DNA of 15,255 bases, taken from positions 1-15,255 of the forward strand of contig QOAX01000311.1 in NCBI GenBank assembly GCA_003972865.1. The letters run 5' to 3'. This stretch comes from Verrucomicrobiota bacterium (GTDB taxonomy: Bacteria > Verrucomicrobiota > Verrucomicrobiia > Limisphaerales > UBA1096). Below are positions 6,359 through 13,707 of the stretch, piece by piece. The notes beneath the pieces are model-generated. The model did not search any database. It had not been told where the DNA came from and saw only the letters and a list, made by a program, of their open reading frames with translations. Both the position numbers and the translations under genes were made by a program. Numbering within the stretch: position 1 is the first letter of the stretch; each line of letters starts with the position of its first letter.

Positions 6359-9018
6359 CAGGCGGAAAGCTTTTCAAGCGCCTCGTTGATCTGGCCGCGC
6401 TTGGCCTGCCAGTCAGCCAACCGTCGCCGCTGCTCCTCCAGCACTTCGGCGGGAGCTCTCTCGGCAAAACTCGGGTTGCTTAGCTTTGACTCAACCTTGC
6501 CAATCTCCTTCTCAACCTTTTGCAGTTCCCTGGCAAGGCGCTCGCGCTCGGCGTCGAAATCGATCAACCCTTCCAGCGGCAGATACAAGTCACCCAAGGC
6601 GGAGCCAACCCGGGGTGTCCCCTTGGGCACATCCAAGCCAACCGAAACCGACTCGGCGTTGAGCAGCACTTTCAGCACCTCGACCTCATGCGAGTCCTGA
6701 ACGCCAGCGGGGTTGTACGTATAGTCGATTTTTTTGCTGAACGGAATATTGTAAGCAGCCCGAAGGTTGCGCCCCTGTGTCACCAAGTCGTGCTTCGCGG
6801 CGACGAGGCGATCCACCGTGTCGTCCAGCCCGTAAAGCTCGTTGAATGAATTGTCGAACACCTTGGGCCAGTTGGCCGTCATGATGGTCTTGCCGCCCTG
6901 CTCCTCCGGCATGTCCCCGGAATACCCGAGGCCGTGCCACAGTTCCTCCGTGATGAACGGTAGAAACGGGTGAAACAACCGGAGCGTGTTGCCCATCACG
7001 AAATCGACCACGGCCAAAACGTTGGCTTTGCGGGTCTCGTTGTCGCCAAAAAAAGTCGCCTTGCAGGACTCGATGTACCAGTCGCAGTACTCGCTCCAGA
7101 AAAACCGGTACAACGACGCCGTGGCGTCCGAAAATCGATACGCCTCAAAGGCAGCCGTCACCTCGGTGATCGCCTGGCCAAGCCGCAGCAAAATCCACCT
7201 GTCATCGCTCGTGAGCAACTCCGGGCGAATCTCCCCCTCCATTGCGCCGCCCTGCATTTCGCGAAAGCGGCAGGCGTTCCACAGCTTGTTGCAAAAGTTG
7301 CGGCCAAGCTCGACGTCTTTCTCGTCGAACAATACATCGAGGCCAAGCGGCGCACTGCGCATCGTGCCAAACCGGAGGGCGTCAGCGCCGTAACGGCCGA
7401 TGAGTTCCAGCGGGTCGGGCGAGTTGCCGAGGCTCTTCGACATCTTGCGACCCTTTTTGTCGCGAATAATGCCGGTGAAATAAACATTGCGGAACGGCAG
7501 GTCGCCCCTGTACTCATACCCCGCCATGATCATGCGGGCGACCCAGAAGAAAATGATGTCCGGCCCGGTGACGAGGTCGGTGGTGGGATAAAATTTCTTG
7601 AGCGTCTCGGTCTCCTTCGGCCAGCCCATAGTGGCAAACGGCCACAGCCACGAACTGCACCAGGTGTCGAGCACGTCGGGATCCTGTTTCCAGCCGTCGC
7701 CCTCGGGAGTCTCGAGCCCGCAGTAAACCTCCTCGCCCCGATACCAAACCGGAATACGATGCCCCCACCATAGCTGGCGGCTGATGCACCAATCCTGCAG
7801 CTCCCCCATCCAGTGGTCGTAGGTCTTTGACCACCGCACGGGATGGAACTTCAGCGTGCCGTCAGCCACACAGGCACGGGCGGTTGGCTGGCTCGGATAT
7901 TTCAGAAACCACTGCTCAGAGAGACGCGGCTCGACCGGCACATCGGCGCGTTCGCTGAAGCCGACGTTGTTCTTGTAATCCTCCACCTTCACCAACGCGC
8001 CAAGTTCCTCAAGCTTGGCCGCAGCCTCCTTGCGGGCCTCGAAACGATCCTTCCCGGCCAAGTCTGCACCGGCCAAGTTGTTCATCCTGCCATCAGCTTC
8101 GAGGACGTCGATGACTTCCAGCCCGTGCCGTTGGCCAATGTCAAAGTCGGCCTTGTCGTGCGCGGGCGTGACCTTCAGCACGCCTGTGCCGAACTCGATG
8201 TCGATGTGTTCGTCAGCGACGATGGGCAAATGCGCCTGGTTTTCCACCGGCAACGGTCGAATGGCGTGTTTGCCGACCAACTGGCCGTAGCGCGGATCCT
8301 TCGGGTTCACCGCAAACCCACTGTCACCGGGGATGGTCTCCGGCCTCGTGGTGGCGATCTCGAGCCATGTGTCCGGCTCCTCGACGACCTGCACCTTGAA
8401 ATAATAGAGCCGGCTGTGTTGCTCCTTCATGATGACCTCCTCGTCGGAGAGGGCGGTCAGCGACTTGGGACACCAGTTCACCATCCGTTTACCGCGGTAG
8501 ATGAGGCCCTTTTTGTATAGATCGACGAAGACTCGTTGCACACACTGCGTGTACTCCTTGTCCATCGTGAATCGCAGCCGCGACCAGTCGCACGACGCGC
8601 CGAGCTTTTTCAACTGCTCGATGATGATGCCGCCGTGCTTCTCCTTCCATTCCCAAATGTGCTTGAGCAACTTCTCGCGGCCCAAGTCGTCGCGATGCTT
8701 CATCACGCCCTCCTTGCGCAGCGCGCGCTCGACCACGTTTTGCGTGGCGATACCGGCGTGGTCGGTCCCCGGCAGCCATAGCACCTCCTTGCCGTCCATC
8801 CGCGCCTTGCGGGCAAGGATGTCCTGAATGGTGTTGTTGAGAACATGCCCCATGTGCAGCACGCCGGTGACATTTGGCGGCGGGATCACAATCGAATACG
8901 CTTGACGCGCATCGCACACCCTCCCGGGGTCCGCCGTAAAACATTCATTCTCCTCCCAGAATGAATACCACTTCGTTTCCACTGACTGAGGGTCGTAAGC
9001 CTTGGGAATTTCCGGCAT
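6358..9018 (-). CDS. valS: valyl-tRNA synthetase
   Basis: An 886-residue class I aminoacyl-tRNA synthetase that charges tRNA-Val and edits misactivated threonine. The Rossmann-fold start has IPPPNVTGVLHMGH, with the HIGH-type motif HMGH at 55-58, then LPGTDHAGIATQ. The CP1 editing domain spans roughly 190-350. The KMSKS motif is intact at 525-529. An anticodon-binding helical domain follows, and the last 65 or so residues are a charged coiled coil typical of ValS, which contacts the tRNA elbow. The length is slightly below E. coli ValS (951). The ATG at 9018 lies 28 bases after the cimA stop, with no clear Shine-Dalgarno sequence. Its TGA shares one base with the start of the phosphatase gene, so the two are cotranscribed. 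Confidence 0.98.
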   Translation of the reverse strand: MPEIPKAYDPQSVETKWYSFWEENECFTADPGRVCDARQAYSIVIPPPNVTGVLHMGHVLNNTIQDILARKARMDGKEVLWLPGTDHAGIATQNVVERALRKEGVMKHRDDLGREKLLKHIWEWKEKHGGIIIEQLKKLGASCDWSRLRFTMDKEYTQCVQRVFVDLYKKGLIYRGKRMVNWCPKSLTALSDEEVIMKEQHSRLYYFKVQVVEEPDTWLEIATTRPETIPGDSGFAVNPKDPRYGQLVGKHAIRPLPVENQAHLPIVADEHIDIEFGTGVLKVTPAHDKADFDIGQRHGLEVIDVLEADGRMNNLAGADLAGKDRFEARKEAAAKLEELGALVKVEDYKNNVGFSERADVPVEPRLSEQWFLKYPSQPTARACVADGTLKFHPVRWSKTYDHWMGELQDWCISRQLWWGHRIPVWYRGEEVYCGLETPEGDGWKQDPDVLDTWCSSWLWPFATMGWPKETETLKKFYPTTDLVTGPDIIFFWVARMIMAGYEYRGDLPFRNVYFTGIIRDKKGRKMSKSLGNSPDPLELIGRYGADALRFGTMRSAPLGLDVLFDEKDVELGRNFCNKLWNACRFREMQGGAMEGEIRPELLTSDDRWILLRLGQAITEVTAAFEAYRFSDATASLYRFFWSEYCDWYIESCKATFFGDNETRKANVLAVVDFVMGNTLRLFHPFLPFITEELWHGLGYSGDMPEEQGGKTIMTANWPKVFDNSFNELYGLDDTVDRLVAAKHDLVTQGRNLRAAYNIPFSKKIDYTYNPAGVQDSHEVEVLKVLLNAESVSVGLDVPKGTPRVGSALGDLYLPLEGLIDFDAERERLARELQKVEKEIGKVESKLSNPSFAERAPAEVLEEQRRRLADWQAKRGQINEALEKLSA

Positions 9019-9046
9019 GGATATTGAATTTAACTGCCTGCGAAAG

Positions 9047-10606
9047 TTATTTTTTCAGCAGGCGGAACTCGATGCTGTCCAACAAGGCCTGCAAACTGGC
9101 TTCGATGATATTTTCATCCACGCCGACCGTGTACCATCTCTCTTTGCCGTCAGTAGACTCGATGAGGACGCGGGTTTTTGCTGCCGTGCCGCTTCCGCCG
9201 TTGAGGATGCGCACCTTGTAATCGGTGAGTTTCACCCGTTTAAGCACGGGGTAAAACCCACGCAACGCATTTCGCAGCGCATGATCGAGCGCGTTCACCG
9301 GGCCATCGCCATCGGCCACTGTGTGGGCCGTCTTGTCGCCGACTCGCACCTTGACGGTTGCCTCGCAAACATGCTCGACACCATCCCCGTGCATGGAAAC
9401 GTGAAATGCCTCCAGATGAAATGCCGGCTCGACCCGGCCAAGCGCCTTGCGAATCAGCAGAGCCAGCGATCCTTCCGCGCCCTCGTAATCGTAGCCGAGA
9501 TGCTCCTGTTCCTTGACCTTGGCCAGGATGCCTTTCAACTGCGGCGTGTCGTTGTTGACGCGAATGCCCATTTCCTGCGCCTTCATCACAATGTTGCTGC
9601 GGCCGGCCAGGTCGCTCACAAGAATGCGGCGCTTGTTGCCAACCACGTCCGGGTTCGCATGCTCGAAACTCTGCGCCACCTTTTGTACGGCGTTCACATG
9701 CATGCCCCCCTTGTGCGCGAAGGCAGTTCCGCCAACCCACGGCTGGCGGCGGTCCGGCATTAGGTTGGCTGTTTCATCCACGAAGCGGGACAATTCCCGC
9801 AACTTGCCGATGCTCGCCCTCGGGATCGTGCGCCTGTCCATCTTGAGTGAAATATTCGGGATGGCGATGGTGAGGTTGCAGTTGCCAGTGCGTTCCCCAT
9901 AGCCGTTGATGGTTCCCTGCACCTGTGTCGCGCCGGCGTCCACGGCGACCAACGCGTTGGCCACACCGAGGCCGATGTCGTTGTGGGTATGAATCCCCAC
10001 GTTGCAGGAAAGCCTCTCACGAGCGGCGGCTGTGATGGCGGTCACTTCGCTCGGCAGCGAGCCACCGTTGGTGTCGCACAACACCACAAAATCAGCCCCG
10101 GCCTCCTCCGCTGCGAGCCACGTGGCCATCGCGTACCCAGGGTCATCCTTGTAGCCGTCGAGCGCATGCTCGGCGTCGTAGATGACTTTTTTGCCCTTCT
10201 TTTTCAGGAACCGGATCGTGTCGCCGATCATCGCCAGGTTTTCCTTCGGCGTCGTGCGCAGCACTTCCTTCACGTGCAACAGCCACGTCTTGCCAAAGAT
10301 GGTGACCACCGGCGTCTTGGCGTCGATGAGCAACTTGACCTGCGGATCGTCCTTGGCGGCAACTTTCTTGCGGCGTGTCGAGCCGAAGGCGGCAATTTGA
10401 GTGTTCTTCCACTTGCGCCTCGCCGCCTTCTTGAAAAACTCAATGTCCTTTGGGTTACTCCCCGGCCAGCCGCCTTCCACGTAGTGCACACCAAACGCAT
10501 CGAGCTTCTCGGCCACGCGCAGCTTGTCCGCCACCGAGAAACTCACACCCTCGCCCTGCGTGCCGTCACGCAGTGTCGTGTCATAGATTTCCACCGAATT
10601 CTTCAT
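9047..10606 (-). CDS. cimA: (R)-citramalate synthase (2-isopropylmalate synthase family)
   Basis: A 519-residue enzyme that condenses pyruvate and acetyl-CoA to citramalate, the threonine-independent entry to isoleucine synthesis. Seen are the HMGL-like TIM barrel start DTTLRDGTQ (9-17), the GWPGSNPKD segment, the metal-binding HTHND (206-210), and NGYGERTGNCNL after it. After about residue 390 there is a C-terminal LeuA-type regulatory domain (ALLIRKALG through ILNGGSGTAAKTRV). The combination of EGVSFSVADKL and the GGWPGSNPKD segment favours the long CimA group over LeuA or homocitrate synthase. I start at ATG 10606; the preceding in-frame TTG would add one residue. It lies between trmL (86-base gap) and valS (28 bases) on the same strand. 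The C-terminal domain normally binds isoleucine for feedback control; that is family knowledge. Confidence 0.93.
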   Translation of the reverse strand: MKNSVEIYDTTLRDGTQGEGVSFSVADKLRVAEKLDAFGVHYVEGGWPGSNPKDIEFFKKAARRKWKNTQIAAFGSTRRKKVAAKDDPQVKLLIDAKTPVVTIFGKTWLLHVKEVLRTTPKENLAMIGDTIRFLKKKGKKVIYDAEHALDGYKDDPGYAMATWLAAEEAGADFVVLCDTNGGSLPSEVTAITAAARERLSCNVGIHTHNDIGLGVANALVAVDAGATQVQGTINGYGERTGNCNLTIAIPNISLKMDRRTIPRASIGKLRELSRFVDETANLMPDRRQPWVGGTAFAHKGGMHVNAVQKVAQSFEHANPDVVGNKRRILVSDLAGRSNIVMKAQEMGIRVNNDTPQLKGILAKVKEQEHLGYDYEGAEGSLALLIRKALGRVEPAFHLEAFHVSMHGDGVEHVCEATVKVRVGDKTAHTVADGDGPVNALDHALRNALRGFYPVLKRVKLTDYKVRILNGGSGTAAKTRVLIESTDGKERWYTVGVDENIIEASLQALLDSIEFRLLKK

Positions 10607-10680
10607 CAAAACAAGCGGACTGCCCCGCCAAGGCCGGTAATTTCTACTGCCTGAAGCCTAGTGACACCAGCACCAAAAGC

Positions 10681-10696
10681 GCGCTTGGCCAAGCGC
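10681..10696. repeat. iterated palindrome extended to 16 bases, GCGCTTGGCCAAGCGC (trmL stop / cimA gap)
   Basis: Perfect 16-base palindrome whose right end supplies the first transcribed-strand base pair of the trmL stop codon (TAG at 10698-10696). As RNA on the minus strand it gives a GCGCTT/AAGCGC stem around GGCC, followed by GCTTTT. It could therefore act as a small hairpin between trmL and cimA. It contains the 14-base consensus exactly. Confidence 0.9.
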
Positions 10697-11181
10697 TACA
10701 AATCCCCCTCGAAACCCGACTGGCGAATCGCCTCGTACAAAACCAAGGCCACGCAGTTTGAAAGATTCAGCGAACGCGCCTTGTCGTGAAACATCGGGAT
10801 GCGCAGCCAGCGATCCCCGGCTTTGCGGCAAAGTTGCACCGGCAGCCCGGCGGTTTCCCGCCCAAAAACAAGATAATCCCCGCTGGAAAACCGGGCATCG
10901 TGATAGCGCATTGGCCCGCCGGACTCGACGAACCAAAGCTTGGCTTCACCCGAAATCGAACCAGCAAATGCCGCCCAGTCCGGCCACTTCTTCCAATCGA
11001 CGTGCTGCCAGTAATCCATCCCAGCCCGTTTTAACCGGCTGTCGTCCAAGTCAAAACCAAGCGGCTCGATCAAGTGCAGCTTCGTTCGGGTCGCCGCACA
11101 AAGCCTCGCCACGTTGCCTGTGTTGGGCGGAATTTCCGGCTCGACCAAAACGACGTTCAACCCACAACCCGTGCGGCTCAT
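10696..11181 (-). CDS. trmL: tRNA (cytidine/uridine(34)-2'-O)-methyltransferase TrmL
   Basis: A 161-residue SPOUT methyltransferase that 2'-O-methylates the wobble base of certain leucine tRNAs with S-adenosylmethionine. Seen are VEPEIPPNTGNVAR (13-26), FGRETAGLP (106-114), IPM (128-130) and RSLNLSN (136-142); the last three line the knotted cofactor site. The length is close to E. coli TrmL (157). The frame is open upstream to 11268, but the ATG at 11181-11179 gives the normal family N-terminus. It overlaps the truA TGA in an ATGA junction, pointing to coupled translation with another tRNA-modifying enzyme. A purine-rich GGGGGAAGG lies shortly upstream, one of the few Shine-Dalgarno-like stretches here. 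The stop falls in a 16-base palindrome. Confidence 0.95.
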   Translation of the reverse strand: MSRTGCGLNVVLVEPEIPPNTGNVARLCAATRTKLHLIEPLGFDLDDSRLKRAGMDYWQHVDWKKWPDWAAFAGSISGEAKLWFVESGGPMRYHDARFSSGDYLVFGRETAGLPVQLCRKAGDRWLRIPMFHDKARSLNLSNCVALVLYEAIRQSGFEGDL

Positions 11182-11951
11182 CGCCCGGCCTTCCCCCTGC
11201 GGTAATGAACCTTCCATAAAACCAATCCGTGCGGCGGCGCGGTCACGCCCGCCCGGGCGCGGTCGCACGATTTCAAAATATCACGAACGTCGCCTGGCTT
11301 GAGTTTGCCGGTTCCGACCTCGACCAGTGTCCCGACGATTCCGCGACACATCTTGTACAGGAAGCCGTCGCCCTCGATGACCCAAGTCAGCATCGAGTCT
11401 TTTTTGTATATTTTACAGCCCGTCACCGTGCGAACCGTCGAGCGCAGCTCGTACTCGCGCTTCACGGCAAAGGCGCGAAAGTCGCGCTTGCCGACGAAGT
11501 GTCTCGCCCCTCGCTGCATGCGCTCGAAGTCCAACTCACGTGGCACGTGCCAGGCAGTGTTGTGTTGCAGGGGATCCATCACCGGATGATTCCAAACGGA
11601 GTAACGGTACTGCTTGCCAGTGGCATCGAACCGCGCATGAAAGGTCATCGGCACGCGCCTGGCTTCCATCACACGAACGTCATCCGGCAAAAACGCATTC
11701 AGGGCCAAGCGCAACTTTCGATCCTCGATTCGATATTCTGCTTTAGAAACCTCCACATGCGCCACCATCCCGCGTGCGTGCACACCGGTGTCCGTACGGC
11801 TCGAGCTGTGAATCCGTTTTACACTCGGGAAAAGCCGCCGCAGCGCCTCCTCGATCCGCTGCTGGACGGTCACGCCGTTTTTCTGCACCTGCCAGCCCTT
11901 GTAGTGCGTCCCGTCATACGCAACGGTCAGCTTGAGTTTCAGGTGATCCAT
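11178..11951 (-). CDS. truA: tRNA pseudouridine(38-40) synthase
   Basis: A 257-residue enzyme that isomerises uridines 38-40 in the anticodon stem-loop of many tRNAs. The N-terminal half shows AYDGTHYKGWQ (11-21). The catalytic motif SSRTDTGVHA carries the essential aspartate D54. The RFDATGKQYRY segment follows in mid-protein, and FLYKMCRGIVGTLVEVGTG lies near the end; all are standard TruA landmarks. The length matches the family (about 245-270). The start ATG is 5 bases after the ruvX stop, and the stop overlaps trmL by ATGA. No Shine-Dalgarno sequence is visible before the start. The position between ruvX and trmL suggests one housekeeping transcript from hemL or glcE onward. Confidence 0.97.
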   Translation of the reverse strand: MDHLKLKLTVAYDGTHYKGWQVQKNGVTVQQRIEEALRRLFPSVKRIHSSSRTDTGVHARGMVAHVEVSKAEYRIEDRKLRLALNAFLPDDVRVMEARRVPMTFHARFDATGKQYRYSVWNHPVMDPLQHNTAWHVPRELDFERMQRGARHFVGKRDFRAFAVKREYELRSTVRTVTGCKIYKKDSMLTWVIEGDGFLYKMCRGIVGTLVEVGTGKLKPGDVRDILKSCDRARAGVTAPPHGLVLWKVHYRRGKAGR

Positions 11952-11956
11952 GGGGT

Positions 11957-12367
11957 TCAGGCCAGGCTGTCGAGGTACGATTGCAGCAGGATCGCCGCCG
12001 CGATCGCATCGACGTTTTGTCGTTTCTTCTTTTTCTTCGCCCTGCCCTCGGAGAGCGCCCGGTTGGCCTGCACGGAAGTCAGCCGCTCGTCCCAGGTTTT
12101 CATCGGCACGGTGATGCTGTTTTTCAACACCGCCTCAAACTCGCGCACTTTCAGCGACGCCTCGCCGTAGCTGCCATCCATGTTTCGTGGCATGCCCAGC
12201 AGGATCAACTCCACCTCGTACTCGCGCAGCAGTTCCCTCAACCGATCGAGGAATCCGGAGAACGGTTCCGCCGGGATGAACTCGAGCGGCTGTGCGATCA
12301 TTTTGAATTCGTCGCTCATCGCGATGCCCATTCGGACTGTGCCGTGGTCTATGGCGAGGACTCGCAT
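11957..12367 (-). CDS. ruvX: RuvX/YqgF family nuclease (pre-16S rRNA / Holliday junction)
   Basis: A 136-residue RNase H-fold nuclease. YqgF in E. coli is implicated in 5' maturation of 16S rRNA, and homologues resolve Holliday junctions in vitro. Seen are the metal-binding D7 in LAIDHGTVRMGIA, LLGMPRNMDG (56-65), DERLTS (93-98) and the C-terminal D120 in VDAIAAAILLQSYL. The usual catalytic set is thus complete. A run of five lysines (111-115) sits in the flexible loop before the last helix. The ATG at 12367-12365 comes three bases after the hemL stop and has no Shine-Dalgarno sequence. The close junctions on both sides suggest cotranscription with hemL and truA. Confidence 0.96.
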   Translation of the reverse strand: MRVLAIDHGTVRMGIAMSDEFKMIAQPLEFIPAEPFSGFLDRLRELLREYEVELILLGMPRNMDGSYGEASLKVREFEAVLKNSITVPMKTWDERLTSVQANRALSEGRAKKKKKRQNVDAIAAAILLQSYLDSLA

Positions 12368-12370
12368 GAG

Positions 12371-13657
12371 CTAAAGCGTCTTCATGACCCTGGCCGCGGC
12401 CTCGATCGTCCTCCCGATTGCCGCCTCATCGTGTGCCGCCGAGACAAACCCGGCCTCGAACTGCGACGGCGCCACGTAAACCCCCGCCTCCAGCATCCCA
12501 TGGAAATAGTTGCCGAACCGTTCGCGGTCACTGCTCATCGCATCGGCCATGTTGTGAACCGGCGCGTCGGCGAAGTAACAGCACGACATCGAGCCAATTC
12601 GCTGCAACTGAACCGCAACCCCGGCCGCCTCCGCCGCCCTGGCCAAGCCGTCCGACAGCGCTTGGCCAAGCGCCTCGATTTTTTTGTAAACGGAACCGTC
12701 CGTCAGCGCCTCCAGCACAGCGACACCGGCAGCCATCGCCAGGGGATTGCCGCTCAGCGTGCCCGCCTGGTACACCGGCCCGTCCGGCGCGAGGCAGTCC
12801 ATGATTTCACTCCGACCTCCAAAAGCACCAACCGGCAAGCCGCCGCCGATGACCTTCCCGAAACAGCTCAAGTCCGGCGTGATGCCAAAGCGCCCCTGCG
12901 CCCCGGCCAAGCCCAAGCGAAAGCCGGTCATCACCTCGTCAAAAATCAAAAGCGACTCATGCGCGGCGGTGATTTCACGGAGAAGCTCCAAGTAGCCGTC
13001 GCGCGGCAGATACAACCCGGCGTTGGCCGGCACCGGCTCCAAAATGATCCCGGCGATATCTGAGCCATGCCCGGCAAACGCCCCGCGCACCGCCTCCACA
13101 TCGTTGAACGGCAGCACGATCGTTTGGCTGGTAAACTCCGGCGGCACGCCGGCGCTGTCCGGTTGCCCAAGCGTCAGCGCGCCCGAGCCGGCCTTGACCA
13201 GCAGCGAGTCAACGTGCCCGTGATAACAGCCCTCAAACTTGATGATTTTGTTGCGCCCGGTGAAGCCACGGGCCAAGCGGATCGCCGACATTGTCGCCTC
13301 GGTGCCGGAGTTGCACATGCGCACCTTCTCCACCGACGGCACGGCGTTGACAACCAACTCCGCCATTCGGACCTCGAGTGGATTCGGGATGCCGAAACTC
13401 GTACCCAGCCCGGCCGCTTTTTGCACAGCCTCGACAACCACCTGCGGGGCGTGCCCCAAAATCGCCGGCCCCCACGTGCCCACGTAGTCGATGTACTCGT
13501 TGCCGTCGGCATCCCAAACCGTGGCGCCTTTGGCTCGAACGGCGAAAAACGGATTGCCGCCGACCGCGCGAAAGGCCCGCACGGGTGAGTTCACCCCGCC
13601 GGGAATCCACTGCAGTGCCCTGTCAAAAAGAGCCTGAGATTCTGCGCTCGACCGCAT
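12371..13657 (-). CDS. hemL: glutamate-1-semialdehyde 2,1-aminomutase
   Basis: A 428-residue class III aminotransferase-fold enzyme that uses PLP to turn glutamate-1-semialdehyde into 5-aminolevulinate, the C5 route to haem and other tetrapyrroles. Seen are PGGVNSPVRAF near the start, CNSGTEATMSAIRLARG (115-131) for phosphate binding, FDEVMTGFR (239-247), and PDLSCFGKVIGGGLPVG with the PLP lysine at K268. The length agrees with E. coli HemL (426) from the ATG at 13657. A GTG twelve codons upstream (13693) follows no better signal and would add unlike residues. GGAGGGGGAG lies about 20 bases upstream, too far for a normal Shine-Dalgarno. It is 50 bases after glcF and 3 before ruvX. hemA is not in view. 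A 16-base palindrome copy lies inside. Confidence 0.97.
   Translation of the reverse strand: MRSSAESQALFDRALQWIPGGVNSPVRAFRAVGGNPFFAVRAKGATVWDADGNEYIDYVGTWGPAILGHAPQVVVEAVQKAAGLGTSFGIPNPLEVRMAELVVNAVPSVEKVRMCNSGTEATMSAIRLARGFTGRNKIIKFEGCYHGHVDSLLVKAGSGALTLGQPDSAGVPPEFTSQTIVLPFNDVEAVRGAFAGHGSDIAGIILEPVPANAGLYLPRDGYLELLREITAAHESLLIFDEVMTGFRLGLAGAQGRFGITPDLSCFGKVIGGGLPVGAFGGRSEIMDCLAPDGPVYQAGTLSGNPLAMAAGVAVLEALTDGSVYKKIEALGQALSDGLARAAEAAGVAVQLQRIGSMSCCYFADAPVHNMADAMSSDRERFGNYFHGMLEAGVYVAPSQFEAGFVSAAHDEAAIGRTIEAAARVMKTL
12658..12673. repeat. iterated palindrome extended to 16 bases (inside hemL)
   Basis: Perfect 16-base palindrome GCGCTTGGCCAAGCGC. On the coding strand it reads GAG GCG CTT GGC CAA GCG CTG, residues E-A-L-G-Q-A-L in a surface-like helix of HemL. 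A further half-copy (CTGGCCAAGCC) lies about 20 bases away at 12639-12649. Confidence 0.9.
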
Positions 13658-13707
13658 GCCGCGACAAAATACCGACTCCCCCTCCAAACGCACGCGGAAA
13701 GTGCAAA

